Positions 36,363-45,769 are shown, counted from the first letter of the stretch. The stretch is DNA of 57,874 nt from Pseudomonadota bacterium (GCA_018261615.1 JAGTSE010000048.1:1-57874); one strand, 5' to 3'. Translations and numbers: made by a program. Notes: generated from the letters alone by a model not told the origin.

Positions 36363-37121
36363 TTAATTTTGCAATACCGAGGAAACCAGCAACTGGGTAT
36401 AGGGATGATGGGGATCGTCGAGCACGCGATCGGTTAACCCACTTTCCACCACCAGGCCCTGTTTCATGACCAACAGGCGATTTGCCAGCAGGCGAGCGAC
36501 GCCCAAATCGTGGGTCACCATCACCACCGCAAGATTCATCTCCACCACCAGGCTGCGCAGTAGATCCAGCAAACGCGCCTGTACCGACACATCCAGCCCG
36601 CCGGTGGGTTCATCCATAAACACCAGTTTTGGCCGCGTCACGAGGTTGCGGGCGATTTGCAGTCGCTGCTGCATCCCGCCGGAAAAGGTGGTGGGTAAGT
36701 CGTCAATGCGTGACGGTGGGATCTCGACATCCGTCAGCCACTGTTGCGCGCAGGCGCGGATATCACCGTAATGTCGCGCGCCGGTCGCCATCAGTCGTTC
36801 GCCGATATTGCCCCCGGCGGAAACCTGGCGGCGCAGACCATCCAGCGGATGCTGGTGTACCACACCCCATTCGGTTCGCAGCAGGCGGCGACGCTCGGCT
36901 TCGCTGATGGCGTACAGATCGCGGTCGTTATAGATAACCTGTCCCTGTTGTGGCGCCAGCCGTGCTGAAATGGCATTCAGCAGAGTGGTTTTACCGGAAC
37001 CGGATTCGCCGACAATGCCCAGCACCTCACCCGGCCATAGATCGAATGAGACGTCCTGAAACCCTTTGCCTGGCGCGTAGAGATGGGAGAGTTGATTCAC
37101 CGAAAGCAGCGGTTGGGTCAT
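36363..37121 (-). CDS. phnK: C-P lyase ABC protein PhnK
   Basis: A 252-residue ABC ATPase with Walker A GESGSGKTT, signature FSGGMQQR and Walker B LVFMDEPTGGLD; its length matches E. coli PhnK. It binds the PhnGHIJ core through PhnJ and is required for phosphonate breakdown in vivo. It overlaps phnJ by 4 bp. Because of the ABC sequence it could be mistaken for the missing transporter ATPase PhnC, but the PhnK-type sequence and gene position exclude that. Confidence 0.96.
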   Translation of the reverse strand: MTQPLLSVNQLSHLYAPGKGFQDVSFDLWPGEVLGIVGESGSGKTTLLNAISARLAPQQGQVIYNDRDLYAISEAERRRLLRTEWGVVHQHPLDGLRRQVSAGGNIGERLMATGARHYGDIRACAQQWLTDVEIPPSRIDDLPTTFSGGMQQRLQIARNLVTRPKLVFMDEPTGGLDVSVQARLLDLLRSLVVEMNLAVVMVTHDLGVARLLANRLLVMKQGLVVESGLTDRVLDDPHHPYTQLLVSSVLQN

Positions 37122-37966
37122 TTGCGTAAAGCCTCGCTCTGTTGGCGGCAGTAGTCGGTATCGGAGCAGACGAACATGCGTGTGCCGGTATCATCCAGCA
37201 CCACTTCATCCAGATAGCTGTGGGTGGAACCGCAGATGGCGCACGGCTGATCCCACTTTTGCGGCACAAAGGGGTAATCCTCAAAGTCGAGGCTCTCGAC
37301 CTGGGTATACGGCGGAACGGCGTAAATGCGTTTTTCACGCCCGGCGCCGAACAGTTGCAGTGCTGGCATGAAGTGCATTTTCGGGTTATCAAACGCCGGG
37401 ATCGGCGACGGGTCCATCACGTAGCGGCCATTCACTTTCACCGGCCAGGCGTAGCGGGTGGTGAAGTTGCCGAAGCGCGCAATGTCTTCATACAGCTTCA
37501 CCTGCATCACGCCATACTCTTCCAGCGCGTGCATGGTACGGGTTTCGGTTTCGCGCGGTTCAATAAAGCGCAGCGGCTCCGGGATCGGCACCTGGTAAAT
37601 CAGGATCTGATCTTCAACCAGCGGCGTTTCAGGAATGCGGTGGCGAGTCTGAATCAGCGTCGCGTCGGCTGTGCGTTCGGTGGTTTCCACGCCGGTGACG
37701 CGGGTGAAGAATTGGCGGATCGAGACAGCGTTGGTGGTGTCATCCGCGCCCTGATCGATCACTTTCAGCACGTCGTCTTCGCCAATTACGCTGGCGGTTA
37801 ACTGAATACCGCCAGTGCCCCAGCCGTAGGGCATCGGCATTTCACGCCCGCCAAACGGCACCTGGTAACCGGGAATAGCAACTGCTTTCAGCAGCGCCCG
37901 GCGAATCATGCGTTTGGTTTGCTCATCAAGAAAGGCAAAGTTGTAACCGGTCAGCGCGTTAGTCAC
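37118..37966 (-). CDS. phnJ: C-P lyase radical SAM subunit PhnJ
   Basis: A 282-residue catalytic subunit that cleaves the carbon-phosphorus bond by S-adenosylmethionine radical chemistry. The four conserved cysteines are present at 242, 245, 267 and 273; E. coli has 241, 244, 266 and 272, where the first three bind the 4Fe-4S cluster and the last forms the thiyl radical. The start is GTG 37966 with AGGAGAG upstream; the longer open frame to 38098 lies inside phnI and lacks homology. It overlaps phnI by 8 bp and phnK by 4 bp. Confidence 0.96.
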   Translation of the reverse strand: MTNALTGYNFAFLDEQTKRMIRRALLKAVAIPGYQVPFGGREMPMPYGWGTGGIQLTASVIGEDDVLKVIDQGADDTTNAVSIRQFFTRVTGVETTERTADATLIQTRHRIPETPLVEDQILIYQVPIPEPLRFIEPRETETRTMHALEEYGVMQVKLYEDIARFGNFTTRYAWPVKVNGRYVMDPSPIPAFDNPKMHFMPALQLFGAGREKRIYAVPPYTQVESLDFEDYPFVPQKWDQPCAICGSTHSYLDEVVLDDTGTRMFVCSDTDYCRQQSEALRK

Positions 37967-39023
37967 GGGAGCTCTCCTGTTGCAGCTGTCTGAGCAAGTC
38001 CAGTTCGGCCTGGAAATCGACGTAGTGGGGAAGTTTGAGGTGCGAGACAAAGCCCGCCGCCTCGACGTTATCGGCGTGCGCCAGAACAAACTCTTCATCC
38101 TGCGCCGGGCTTTTAATCATTTCGCCATAGTCGGCGGCTTGCAGGGCGCGATCCATTAGCGCCATCGCCATCGCTTTGCGTTCGCCCATGCCGAACACCA
38201 GCCCGTAGCCACGGGTAAAGTGCGGCGCGTCCTCTTCCGGGGCGACAAAGCCGTTGACCATTTCACATTCGGTGATCAGCAATTCACCGACGTTCACTGC
38301 AAAACCCAGCTCTTCGGGCACTATTTCCACGTCGATATAACCGCTGCGGATCTCCCCGGCGAAGGGGTGATTACGCCCGTAACCGCGCTGGGTGGAGTAG
38401 GCCAGCGCCAGCAGATAGCCTTCGTCGCCGCGCGCCAGTTGCTGCAAGCGCGCAGAGCGGGAGCAGGGGTAAACCGGCGGCTGGCGGGTGATATCGTCCG
38501 GCGTGGCACCGCTCTCCTGTTCGGCTTTCGCCAGCCCCTCTTTTTCGAGAAGAGCAAAGACGTGCGGCGTGGTTTCCGGCGGCGCTTCGCGTTTCGGCAA
38601 CGACGTCGTTTCGCCTTCGGCCAGTAGCGCAAAATCGAGTAAACGGTGGGTGTAATCGTAAGTCGGGCCAAGTAACTGACCGCCGGGAATATCTTTGTAC
38701 ACTGCTGAAATCCGGCGCTCTAAACGCATCTTTGTACTGTCAATGGGTTCGCTGACAGCCAGGCGCGGTAGCGTCGTGCGGTAGGCGCGCAGCAAAAAGA
38801 TGGCTTCGACGTTATCGCCGCTTGCCTGTTTCAGCGCCAGCGCCGCCAGTTCCCGATCGGCAATACCGCCTTCGGTCATCACGCGATCAACGGCCAGATG
38901 CATCTGTTCAGCAATTTGCGCAACGCTCAGTTCCGCAAGCTCGCTGTCGCCGCGACGCTTATGTTCTTGTAGCGCGTGGGCTGCGGCTATTGCCTTTTCA
39001 CCACCCTTGACAGCAACGTACAT
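37959..39023 (-). CDS. phnI: C-P lyase subunit PhnI
   Basis: A 354-residue protein, identical in length to E. coli PhnI. It has nucleosidase activity alone and, with PhnG, PhnH and PhnL, transfers the ribose triphosphate of ATP to the phosphonate. It is recognisable by the N-terminus MYVAVKGGEKAI and the conserved RGYGRNHPF segment. It overlaps phnH by 1 bp and phnJ by 8 bp, typical of this compact operon. Confidence 0.97.
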   Translation of the reverse strand: MYVAVKGGEKAIAAAHALQEHKRRGDSELAELSVAQIAEQMHLAVDRVMTEGGIADRELAALALKQASGDNVEAIFLLRAYRTTLPRLAVSEPIDSTKMRLERRISAVYKDIPGGQLLGPTYDYTHRLLDFALLAEGETTSLPKREAPPETTPHVFALLEKEGLAKAEQESGATPDDITRQPPVYPCSRSARLQQLARGDEGYLLALAYSTQRGYGRNHPFAGEIRSGYIDVEIVPEELGFAVNVGELLITECEMVNGFVAPEEDAPHFTRGYGLVFGMGERKAMAMALMDRALQAADYGEMIKSPAQDEEFVLAHADNVEAAGFVSHLKLPHYVDFQAELDLLRQLQQESSRD

Positions 39024-39607
39024 CAGAACACCTCCACCAATGTGGTTCGTGGTATCGCCAGTGCGCGTTCACCGCAGGTCAGGATCACATCAATGCCTGT
39101 GGGGAACGAGTGCGGACGGTCGGTAAATTCGTCGGTGATGCACTCCGGCAACAGCGGTGCAATCATGCGCTCCTCCAGAATACCGGGGCCGGTCAGGCGC
39201 AGCATGCGGCCGCCGCTCAGTGACGGTAGTTGTAAAATCAACGTGGCGCTGGTTTCCGGGCTGGTATCCGTACCGCAGGGCAAGGCGCTGAGTTGTTCGG
39301 CGCTCAGGGTGTGATCGGCGACGGCAAAAAGCGACTGCTGTGGCTGGTCAACCAGCGGTGCATTGGTGTGAAAACGCAGGTTCTGGCGCACCAAATCGTT
39401 GTCGACGGCAGCGGAGAGCCAGATCGGCGTGTCGTTATCGACTAGCGTCAGTAATACGCTGGTGGATGCCGGGTTAAGCGGCGGCCAGCCATGTTTCAGA
39501 TGTGGCAACGAGACGATGACGCCCGGCTCGCTCATGGCTTTTAATAGACGACGAAAACAGTGTTGAGCATCGTGAACCGCCGATGCGAAAGCGGGTTGTA
39601 AGGTCAT
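39023..39607 (-). CDS. phnH: C-P lyase subunit PhnH
   Basis: A 194-residue core-complex subunit, the E. coli length. The N-terminal part (FASAVHDAQHCFRRLLKAMS) and the GPGI segment in the second half identify the family. PhnH resembles a PLP-transferase fold without the cofactor site and is part of the PhnG2H2I2J2 core. It overlaps phnG by 4 bp and phnI by 1 bp. Confidence 0.96.
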   Translation of the reverse strand: MTLQPAFASAVHDAQHCFRRLLKAMSEPGVIVSLPHLKHGWPPLNPASTSVLLTLVDNDTPIWLSAAVDNDLVRQNLRFHTNAPLVDQPQQSLFAVADHTLSAEQLSALPCGTDTSPETSATLILQLPSLSGGRMLRLTGPGILEERMIAPLLPECITDEFTDRPHSFPTGIDVILTCGERALAIPRTTLVEVF

Positions 39608-40056
39608 GCGTTATCTCCGCGAACCAGGGTGAAAAAGTCGACCCGGCTGGCGTTGACTTCGGCCAGACGCGCTGCAATGCGCGCGGCGCGGTCCGCTTCC
39701 AGCGGGGTAATTAGGGTTTCCATCAGCGTCTGGAAATGAGTTGGCTCCTGCAATAACGCGTCGCACACGGCGCAGCGTTCGGCATGGCCTTTGTCGCGTC
39801 CGAGCACCCAGCTAAAGCCGAGCTGGCCGCTGCTCAGGCGCACGACGGCGCGGGTTAGCGTGGTGTCGCCGGGGAAGAAGCGATCGCCAGTGCCTCCCAT
39901 GCGTGCCTGTACCTGTACCAGCCCGGTTTGCGGCTCGCGGACATGCTCATAGTCGGGCGCCAGGCCCAACGTACGCATCCGTGTTCGCAGCATCTCTGGG
40001 GTGGACTGGGCAAGCGCTGCCATCCAGCGTTGACGAGTAGGCGTATCAAAGTGCAT
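39604..40056 (-). CDS. phnG: C-P lyase subunit PhnG
   Basis: A 150-residue core subunit, the length of the E. coli protein, with the family segment GFSWVLGRDKGHAERCAVCDAL. It works with PhnH, PhnI and PhnL in the first committed step of phosphonate catabolism. It begins one base after the phnF stop codon region, so repressor and core genes share one transcript, and it overlaps phnH by 4 bp. Confidence 0.95.
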   Translation of the reverse strand: MHFDTPTRQRWMAALAQSTPEMLRTRMRTLGLAPDYEHVREPQTGLVQVQARMGGTGDRFFPGDTTLTRAVVRLSSGQLGFSWVLGRDKGHAERCAVCDALLQEPTHFQTLMETLITPLEADRAARIAARLAEVNASRVDFFTLVRGDNA

Positions 40057-40057
40057 C

Positions 40058-40783
40058 TCAGTGCTCCATGGTGAATTCGATCATGTCGGCGCGGGTCAGA
40101 CTGACGGAGTACTCCGTCGCGTTGACGTCGCCTTCGCGATGGTTAAGGGTGCGCACGCAGAGCAGAGGCGCCATATTGGGAATTTCCAGCCAGCGGCTCT
40201 CTTTCACCTGCGCACGACGCGCACTGATGCGCGTCTGGGTACGTTTCAGACTGATCCCCGCGCGTTCACGCAAAAAGTCATGTAGCGAACCGTGGTCGAA
40301 CTGTTGCAGCAACGGCCACAGCGTGAGATCGGCGAAGTAGTGATCAATAAGACAGAGAGCCACGCCATTCACCCGGCGGCGCGTGCGCAAATGCACCACG
40401 TTGTCGCCTTCGCTGATGCCTAATGCCTCGGCGATATGCTCAGAAGCCGGGCGCAGCACCGCCAGCAGGCGTTCGCTGGTGGGATGACTGCCCTGATCGA
40501 GCAGGTTCTGGCTAAAGCGCGCCTGGGCATTGAGTGGGTAATCAAACGGGCGCGTCAGCACCAGTACGCCGATGCCCTGGCGGCGCTGCACCCAGCCTTT
40601 CTCTACCAGTTGATCAATGGCGCGGCGTAAAGTGTGGCGATTTACCTCAAAACGTGCAGCCAGTTGCTGTTCTGCCGGCAACCAGTCGCCGCAGCGATAG
40701 TTAGTTCGCAACTCCTGCTCCAGCCTGGCGGCAATCTCTTGATAGCGCGTGGGGTAGCTGGTCGGATGTCTGGACAAGTGCAT
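40058..40783 (-). CDS. phnF: GntR/HutC-family regulator PhnF
   Basis: A 241-residue regulator with an N-terminal winged helix (RYQEIAARLEQEL to QGIGVLVL, about residues 12-80) and a C-terminal UTRA effector domain. ATG 40783 (MHLSRHPTSYP) gives the E. coli length; an in-frame ATG at 40834 would add 17 unrelated residues. In E. coli phnF follows phnCDE; here it is the first gene of the operon, with about 180 bp and then a broken yjdN upstream. I did not find a Pho box in that region. Confidence 0.95.
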   Translation of the reverse strand: MHLSRHPTSYPTRYQEIAARLEQELRTNYRCGDWLPAEQQLAARFEVNRHTLRRAIDQLVEKGWVQRRQGIGVLVLTRPFDYPLNAQARFSQNLLDQGSHPTSERLLAVLRPASEHIAEALGISEGDNVVHLRTRRRVNGVALCLIDHYFADLTLWPLLQQFDHGSLHDFLRERAGISLKRTQTRISARRAQVKESRWLEIPNMAPLLCVRTLNHREGDVNATEYSVSLTRADMIEFTMEH

Positions 40784-40962
40784 GGTCATCTGAACCTCAC
40801 GGATAAAAAACGGCTGCCTTATAGCAGTCATCACATCGTGAGCCCATGCTGGCGGACTAATGTTTCATTTGGGTTATGCAATCGTTGCTGAGAGATGAAG
40901 AGTGATCCGCAACGGGCAAAAAAAGAGTCGTTGACGGCTCTCGTTGGGGAATATGCTGTGAA

Positions 40963-41226
40963 TCAGGCTTGCGGCGGTTTGGCGACGTTGACCATCCACG
41001 GGATGCCGAATTTATCCGTCACCATACCAAAACCGTGCGCCCAGAAGGTTTCCTGCCAGGGCATCGTGATGTGGCCTTCGGCGGCAAGCGCCTCAAACCA
41101 GGCTTTGCCCTGTGCGACATGCTGGGTGGCGAGGCTTAAGGTAAAACCGGCATACGCTGCAGCGCCTTGTTTGCCGTCGCTCATCATGATCTCACCACCG
41201 GCGATGTGCAGGCTGGCGTGAGCAAT
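40963..41226 (-). pseudogene. yjdN: 5'-truncated yjdN (phnB)
   Basis: The C-terminal 75-88 residues of the VOC-fold protein YjdN are well preserved (IAHASLHIAGGEI, MMSDG, WQETFWAHGFGMVTDKFG). Reading upstream, homology stops at about E. coli residue 58 and is followed by unrelated sequence and a TGA, directly after the yjdM hairpin. About 40 percent of the gene, including the first half of the fold, is missing. It sits where E. coli has yjdN followed by phnCDE, so the same deletion history may have removed the transporter genes. Confidence 0.8.
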
Positions 41227-41241
41227 AGTGAAAGAAAGCCA

Positions 41242-41265
41242 GGCGGGAAGTATGAACTTCCCGCC
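41242..41265 (-). terminator. Terminator-like hairpin after yjdM
   Basis: Perfect 9-bp stem GGCGGGAAG/CTTCCCGCC with a 6-nt loop, 7 bp beyond the yjdM stop, followed on the minus strand by a pyrimidine-rich tail that lacks a continuous U-run. Confidence 0.65.
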
Positions 41266-41271
41266 GAATCA

Positions 41272-41550
41272 TCAGTTCTTTTTAACGAATTCTGATTTCA
41301 GTTTCATCGGACCGAAGCCGTCGATTTTACAATCGATATTATGATCGCCTTCGACCAGACGAATATTTTTAACCTTAGTGCCGATCTTCAACATTGAAGA
41401 ACTGCCTTTTACTTTCAAATCCTTAATTACTGTTACGCTATCGCCATCGGCCAGCAGATTGCCATTGGCATCCTTGACGATTAATTCATCGGCTTCGTGT
41501 GCCGGTTCAGAATTGCTCCACTCGTGAGCGCATTCCGGGCAAATGAACAT
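41272..41550 (-). CDS. yjdM: YjdM (PhnA) zinc-ribbon protein, N-terminus damaged
   Basis: Ninety-two residues that follow E. coli YjdM (111 residues) almost exactly from its residue 20 on: CPECAHEW, then KGSSSMLKIGTKVKNIRLVEG. Upstream of the ATG at 41550 the frame still reads YTYEDNG as in E. coli but then meets TAA; a short deletion has removed the beginning, including the first CPxC pair of the zinc ribbon. Either translation starts at the internal ATG without the first zinc ligands, or the gene is dead. The body is well conserved, so the lesion is recent or an assembly error. Confidence 0.75.
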   Translation of the reverse strand: MFICPECAHEWSNSEPAHEADELIVKDANGNLLADGDSVTVIKDLKVKGSSSMLKIGTKVKNIRLVEGDHNIDCKIDGFGPMKLKSEFVKKN

Positions 41551-41599
41551 GCCGTTATCTTCATAGGTGTATTACAACGCTGGCAGTGGCCAGCACAAA

Positions 41600-42153
41600 A
41601 GGCACAATGCCTGAAAGGCGGCAATTATACAGCAAAACCGCACAATTGCCGTTGTTATTATGTTTCAGTCGTCAGGATAAAAAAGTGTGGGCGCTGACAT
41701 AACCTGTCATTCGCTTAAGTAATGCTTATCGCAGAAAGGCCGGAAGCAAACTTCCTGAGATAATATTTAGAATATTTTATGGCGGAAATTGCCACCATTT
41801 AGTAATTCAGATATGGTGGCGTGTAGTATACGGTGCCATTAGATAACTAAACTGTCATGCCTACTATGTCTGTCTCAGCGACAGATAATTTCCTCTCAAA
41901 TCGGGTGGGTAAATAATGACGATATATCCTGTTTGTTCCTGAAAATGAGCTACGCTCTGACTCTCTGGTCTTTAAAAGCCGGAGGTACGACGCTGCCATT
42001 TTTTGAGATAAAAATTATATTTTCCTGGTTTTCATCAGGTACTTATGTTTTTGAAGATATTTTCCACACGTAATTATAAAAGCCGAAACTTCACTCATAG
42101 AACATTCCGGCTAAATAAAAGTAAGAAAATTTGCGTTAAGGAAAGGCTTTTTC
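41600..42153. other. Intergenic region between yjdM and crfC
   Basis: About 550 bp without a convincing gene, AT-rich in its right half. It carries a TATAAT-like box for yjdM on the minus strand (GTATAATTGCC near 41624) and the crfC leader, with AAGGAAAGG ahead of the crfC ATG. No repeat family member was recognised. Confidence 0.55.
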
Positions 42154-44508
42154 ATGCACACACAAACAATTTTTGAATTAAGCCAGGAAGCAGAAAGGTT
42201 GTTGCAACTTTCATTGCATAATCTCCAGGCACTGAAAAAAATGCCGGCAGCGACGTTTGATGAGACGAACGCAGTCGGTAAGGCAGAAAATGCCAATGTG
42301 CTGCCTTTGCATTTCAGCGCTCGCGGCGTAGAGGCGCAACAGGATACGCTGCATAACGAATTACGGAAAATCACCCGACTGGAGATGGTGCTGGCGATCG
42401 TCGGTACTATGAAAGCCGGCAAATCCACTACTATTAATGCGATCGTGGGTACGGAAGTATTGCCCAACCGCAACCGGCCAATGACCGCATTGCCGACGCT
42501 TATTCGTCATACGCCGGGTCAGAAAGAGCCGATCCTGCATTTCTCCCATGTCGGTCCGATTGACGCGCTTGCGCGACAATTGCAAACCCGGTTGTTCAAC
42601 TATGACCGGGCAAAGCTGGCGCAGGCGCTCGAGATCGATAAAGACATGGCTGCGCTGCTGGATCGTATTTCGCAAGGCGATGCATTTGATAAGCATTATC
42701 TCGGTGCGCAACCTATTTTCCACTGCTTAAAAAGCCTCAATGACCTGGTGCGCCTGTCGAAAGCGCTGGATGTGGATTTTCCCTTCTCCGCCTACGCGTC
42801 GATTGAACATATCCCGGTGATTGAAGTGGAGTTTGTGCATCTGGCCGGGCTGGATAATCAACTCGGCCAACTCACTTTGCTGGATACCCCCGGGCCGAAT
42901 GAAGCCGGGCAGCCACATCTGCAAAAAATGCTCAACGACCAGTTGGCGCGCGCTTCCGCCGTGCTGGCGGTGATGGATTACACACAGCTTAAATCTATCT
43001 CCGATGAAGAAGTACGCCGCGCGATTTCAGCTGTGGGGCGTTCGGTGCCGCTGTACGCGTTAGTGAATAAATTCGATCAGAAGGATCGGAACAGCGATGA
43101 CGAAGATCAGGTGCGGGCGCTGATTTCCGGAACGCTAATGAAAGGGAATATCAACCCGACGCAGATCTTTCCGGTCTCTTCCATGTGGGGATATCTGGCT
43201 AACCGCGCGCGGCATGAGTTAAAACATCGCGGCCAGTTGCCGGATCCGCAGGAGCAGCGCTGGGTGCAGGATTTTGCCGAAGCGGCGCTGGGCCGACGCT
43301 GGCGCACCGCCGATCTGGATGATATTGAGCATATTCATCACGCGGCAGAGCTGCTGTGGGAAGATTCGCTGTTCGAGAAACCGATCCGTAAGTTACTGCA
43401 CGCCGCGCATGCCAACGCCTCGCTGTACGCGCTGCGTTCTGCATCACATAAGCTATTGAATTACACCCAAAGTGCGCGCGAATATCTCGATTTTCGCTAT
43501 CAGGGGCTGACGGTAGCTTACGGGCAACTGGAGCAAAATATTACGCGGCTGGAAGAGGATATGGCGCTACTGCGCACCAGCCAGGCTTCCGTCAGCGACG
43601 AGATCGAACATGAAGTCGAAGAGGCACTGGCGGCGGCGGAGATCTTTATCCACGGCCAGCAGTTCGAAATTGTTGAGGCCATTGATGCCTGGTTCCACGA
43701 TGGGCAGATGATGGAGACGTTTGGCGACGGTAAGGCTGATTTGCGCCTTGATGACAATTATAACCCCGGTCAACTGGTGCTGGAAAACGAAGGCCAGGCG
43801 CAAATTGCCCTCAGCAAGATCCGTTCGGCTTGTGAAACTATTCTGCTGGCGGCGCAGGAGCGCATCAGCCGTGAACTGGTGCTGCGTTTTGATGAGCTGG
43901 AAAACACGCTGACGCGTTCGCTGAACGATGCCATGCGTCCGATTGAAACGCGTATCAAAGAAGATCTTAACCATGCCGGTTTCCACGCACGTATCAGTTT
44001 CCCGGCATTCCAGCCCAGTACGCTTAACTTTAATACCCGTTCCCTGTTCACCAACGTGATCGCGCCGGAAGATACGCCTGTCGGGCAGGTACCGCGTTCC
44101 GGCAGTATGCGGGAAACCGTGTCGCGCTGGTTAAATAACCCCAGTTGGGGGGGGGATGATTATGTCGCTACCCGCACCCGTTACGTGATTGATATTGCCG
44201 CGCTGCATAAAAAGCTGATCGGCCATGTGGCTCATTTTTGTGAACAAATTCGTAAAGCTTTGGCAGCGCAGGTCGATGTTTCTGTTACGGCAGGGATGGC
44301 GACATTTTTCGCAGAATTTTCGTTAAGTCTGGCGGGACTACAGGAAAGTTTGCGTGACAGCCTGGCGATACGTCAGCAAAACGAATCATCAGTGCTGATG
44401 TTGCGTCAGCATCTGCAACAGTGCATCAGGACGGCTAACTGGATCCATGAAGATGCCCGGTTGTTACGCGATGATATACAAACCTTATTCGCAGCAGAGC
44501 AGCCATGA
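42154..44508 (+). CDS. crfC: Dynamin-like GTPase CrfC (clamp-binding sister replication fork colocalisation protein)
   Basis: A 784-residue dynamin-superfamily protein. The P-loop GTMKAGKST (residues 84-92), G3 DTPG and an NKFD-type G4 motif (VNKFD) are present, followed by a long helical middle and coiled-coil stalk. In E. coli CrfC (YjdA) binds the DNA polymerase clamp through an N-terminal motif and keeps sister forks together; the N-terminus here (FELSQEAERLLQLS) is conserved. A run of nine G at 44147-44155 lies inside the coding region. It overlaps yjcZ by 4 bp (ATGA), so the two are coupled. Confidence 0.94.
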   Translation: MHTQTIFELSQEAERLLQLSLHNLQALKKMPAATFDETNAVGKAENANVLPLHFSARGVEAQQDTLHNELRKITRLEMVLAIVGTMKAGKSTTINAIVGTEVLPNRNRPMTALPTLIRHTPGQKEPILHFSHVGPIDALARQLQTRLFNYDRAKLAQALEIDKDMAALLDRISQGDAFDKHYLGAQPIFHCLKSLNDLVRLSKALDVDFPFSAYASIEHIPVIEVEFVHLAGLDNQLGQLTLLDTPGPNEAGQPHLQKMLNDQLARASAVLAVMDYTQLKSISDEEVRRAISAVGRSVPLYALVNKFDQKDRNSDDEDQVRALISGTLMKGNINPTQIFPVSSMWGYLANRARHELKHRGQLPDPQEQRWVQDFAEAALGRRWRTADLDDIEHIHHAAELLWEDSLFEKPIRKLLHAAHANASLYALRSASHKLLNYTQSAREYLDFRYQGLTVAYGQLEQNITRLEEDMALLRTSQASVSDEIEHEVEEALAAAEIFIHGQQFEIVEAIDAWFHDGQMMETFGDGKADLRLDDNYNPGQLVLENEGQAQIALSKIRSACETILLAAQERISRELVLRFDELENTLTRSLNDAMRPIETRIKEDLNHAGFHARISFPAFQPSTLNFNTRSLFTNVIAPEDTPVGQVPRSGSMRETVSRWLNNPSWGGDDYVATRTRYVIDIAALHKKLIGHVAHFCEQIRKALAAQVDVSVTAGMATFFAEFSLSLAGLQESLRDSLAIRQQNESSVLMLRQHLQQCIRTANWIHEDARLLRDDIQTLFAAEQP

Positions 44509-45377
44509 AAAATCAACTACTGGATGGCCCCGGACGGGTGCTTGAGTGTATTCATCCAAAATTTATCGTTGATCTGGTACAGGACGCAGACACTGCGCGC
44601 CAGTCGTCGATTGTGCCTCAGCAGCAGTTGTTTCGTGAACGCCTGACGCAGGAGATCTTAGCGCAAACTCAACTGCGGCCGTGGGCGATGTCCGGCGTAT
44701 TACATGAAAACGATACCCTACGTTTAGGGCTGGCGGAGAAGCTGGCGAGCATGCTCGACCCCGGACATCTGGCGCTTACGCGCATTACCCAGCGGCTTAC
44801 CACATTGCAGCAGGCAGAACGGCGTCCGGTAAATCCCGGCAGCGCACAACAGTATGAAGAATTGTTGGGTCATTTCAGCCAGCGTGCCATCTGGAAAGAA
44901 AAAGCGCTGACACAGCGTGGGCTGGCGGTACAGGCCGGGCATCACAGCGAGCAGGTTTTTGCCCACTGGCGCGCTGGGAACTACAACGGTTGGTCGATGG
45001 TCGGGCGTTGTTATGTGGCACTGGAGGAGTTGCGCTGGGGGGCTTTCGGCGATGCCTGTCGTCTGGGCAACGACGATGTGGCGAAGATGCTGAAAGACAA
45101 TTTGTGCGCCATGGCTGCTGATTTTCTGGCGCAGGGGATCAACGCCGCTCCGGCGACTCGCCATTTTTATCATCAGTGGCTGGCAACACCTTCCACGCCG
45201 GGGCTGATGGATTATAAGGATTTACTCGGTTGGCTTGGCGACTGGTGCGATGCCGAACGCCATCCTATTTGTTGGTCGGTCACGCAGAGCTGGCAGACAA
45301 TAGCCCTCGGAATGCCACGTCTCTGTTCGGCATCACGTATCGCTACAGCGATGGTGGAAGAGATCTTCGGTGAGTAA
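44505..45377 (+). CDS. yjcZ: YjcZ family protein, CrfC partner gene
   Basis: A 290-residue protein matching the E. coli gene downstream of crfC in position and length. No transmembrane segments or known catalytic motifs are visible; it is rich in Trp, Gln and Leu and predicted to be helical. The ATGA overlap with crfC suggests fixed stoichiometry. In E. coli, yjcZ has been linked genetically to motility; its molecular role is not established. It ends 390 bp before the MITE-like element upstream of proP. Confidence 0.88.
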   Translation: MKNQLLDGPGRVLECIHPKFIVDLVQDADTARQSSIVPQQQLFRERLTQEILAQTQLRPWAMSGVLHENDTLRLGLAEKLASMLDPGHLALTRITQRLTTLQQAERRPVNPGSAQQYEELLGHFSQRAIWKEKALTQRGLAVQAGHHSEQVFAHWRAGNYNGWSMVGRCYVALEELRWGAFGDACRLGNDDVAKMLKDNLCAMAADFLAQGINAAPATRHFYHQWLATPSTPGLMDYKDLLGWLGDWCDAERHPICWSVTQSWQTIALGMPRLCSASRIATAMVEEIFGE

Positions 45378-45769
45378 ACGGTGTGCTCTGCAATTGTCTG
45401 GCTGGCCGGGCTGGTAATCACAGGATATAGCAAACAGCAAAAAAACCGTCAGGAGATTTTTTATGGGGATTAATCCCCGGTGAATTCGATCGGCTTTATT
45501 CACTATCGACTTTCACGGAACGCGCTAAAAATGATGGGTAATCTTTGTACGGCATTTCGTAGTTCCGCTTCTTATAGGCGTATCATGCTTTCTATCTAGT
45601 ATTGACTCAATAATATTAAAATTACGTTTTATTTATATTGATCCTATATTTCTTATAAATATTTGTTGGTTCTTTTCCAGTTATTAGAAATGTCATTAGG
45701 TTGTGACTGAATAGAGCGGCGAGGACACTAGAAAAGTAATAATCACCGCAGTGATAAGTCATGGTGTTA

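Noticed and set aside
36363..37121. PhnK read as a phosphonate importer ATPase (PhnC)
   Set aside because: Order between phnJ and phnL, length and sequence identify PhnK, a core-complex ABC protein.
40784..40962. Pho box expected upstream of the phn operon
   Set aside because: No pair of CTGTCAT-like repeats with correct spacing was found upstream of phnF.
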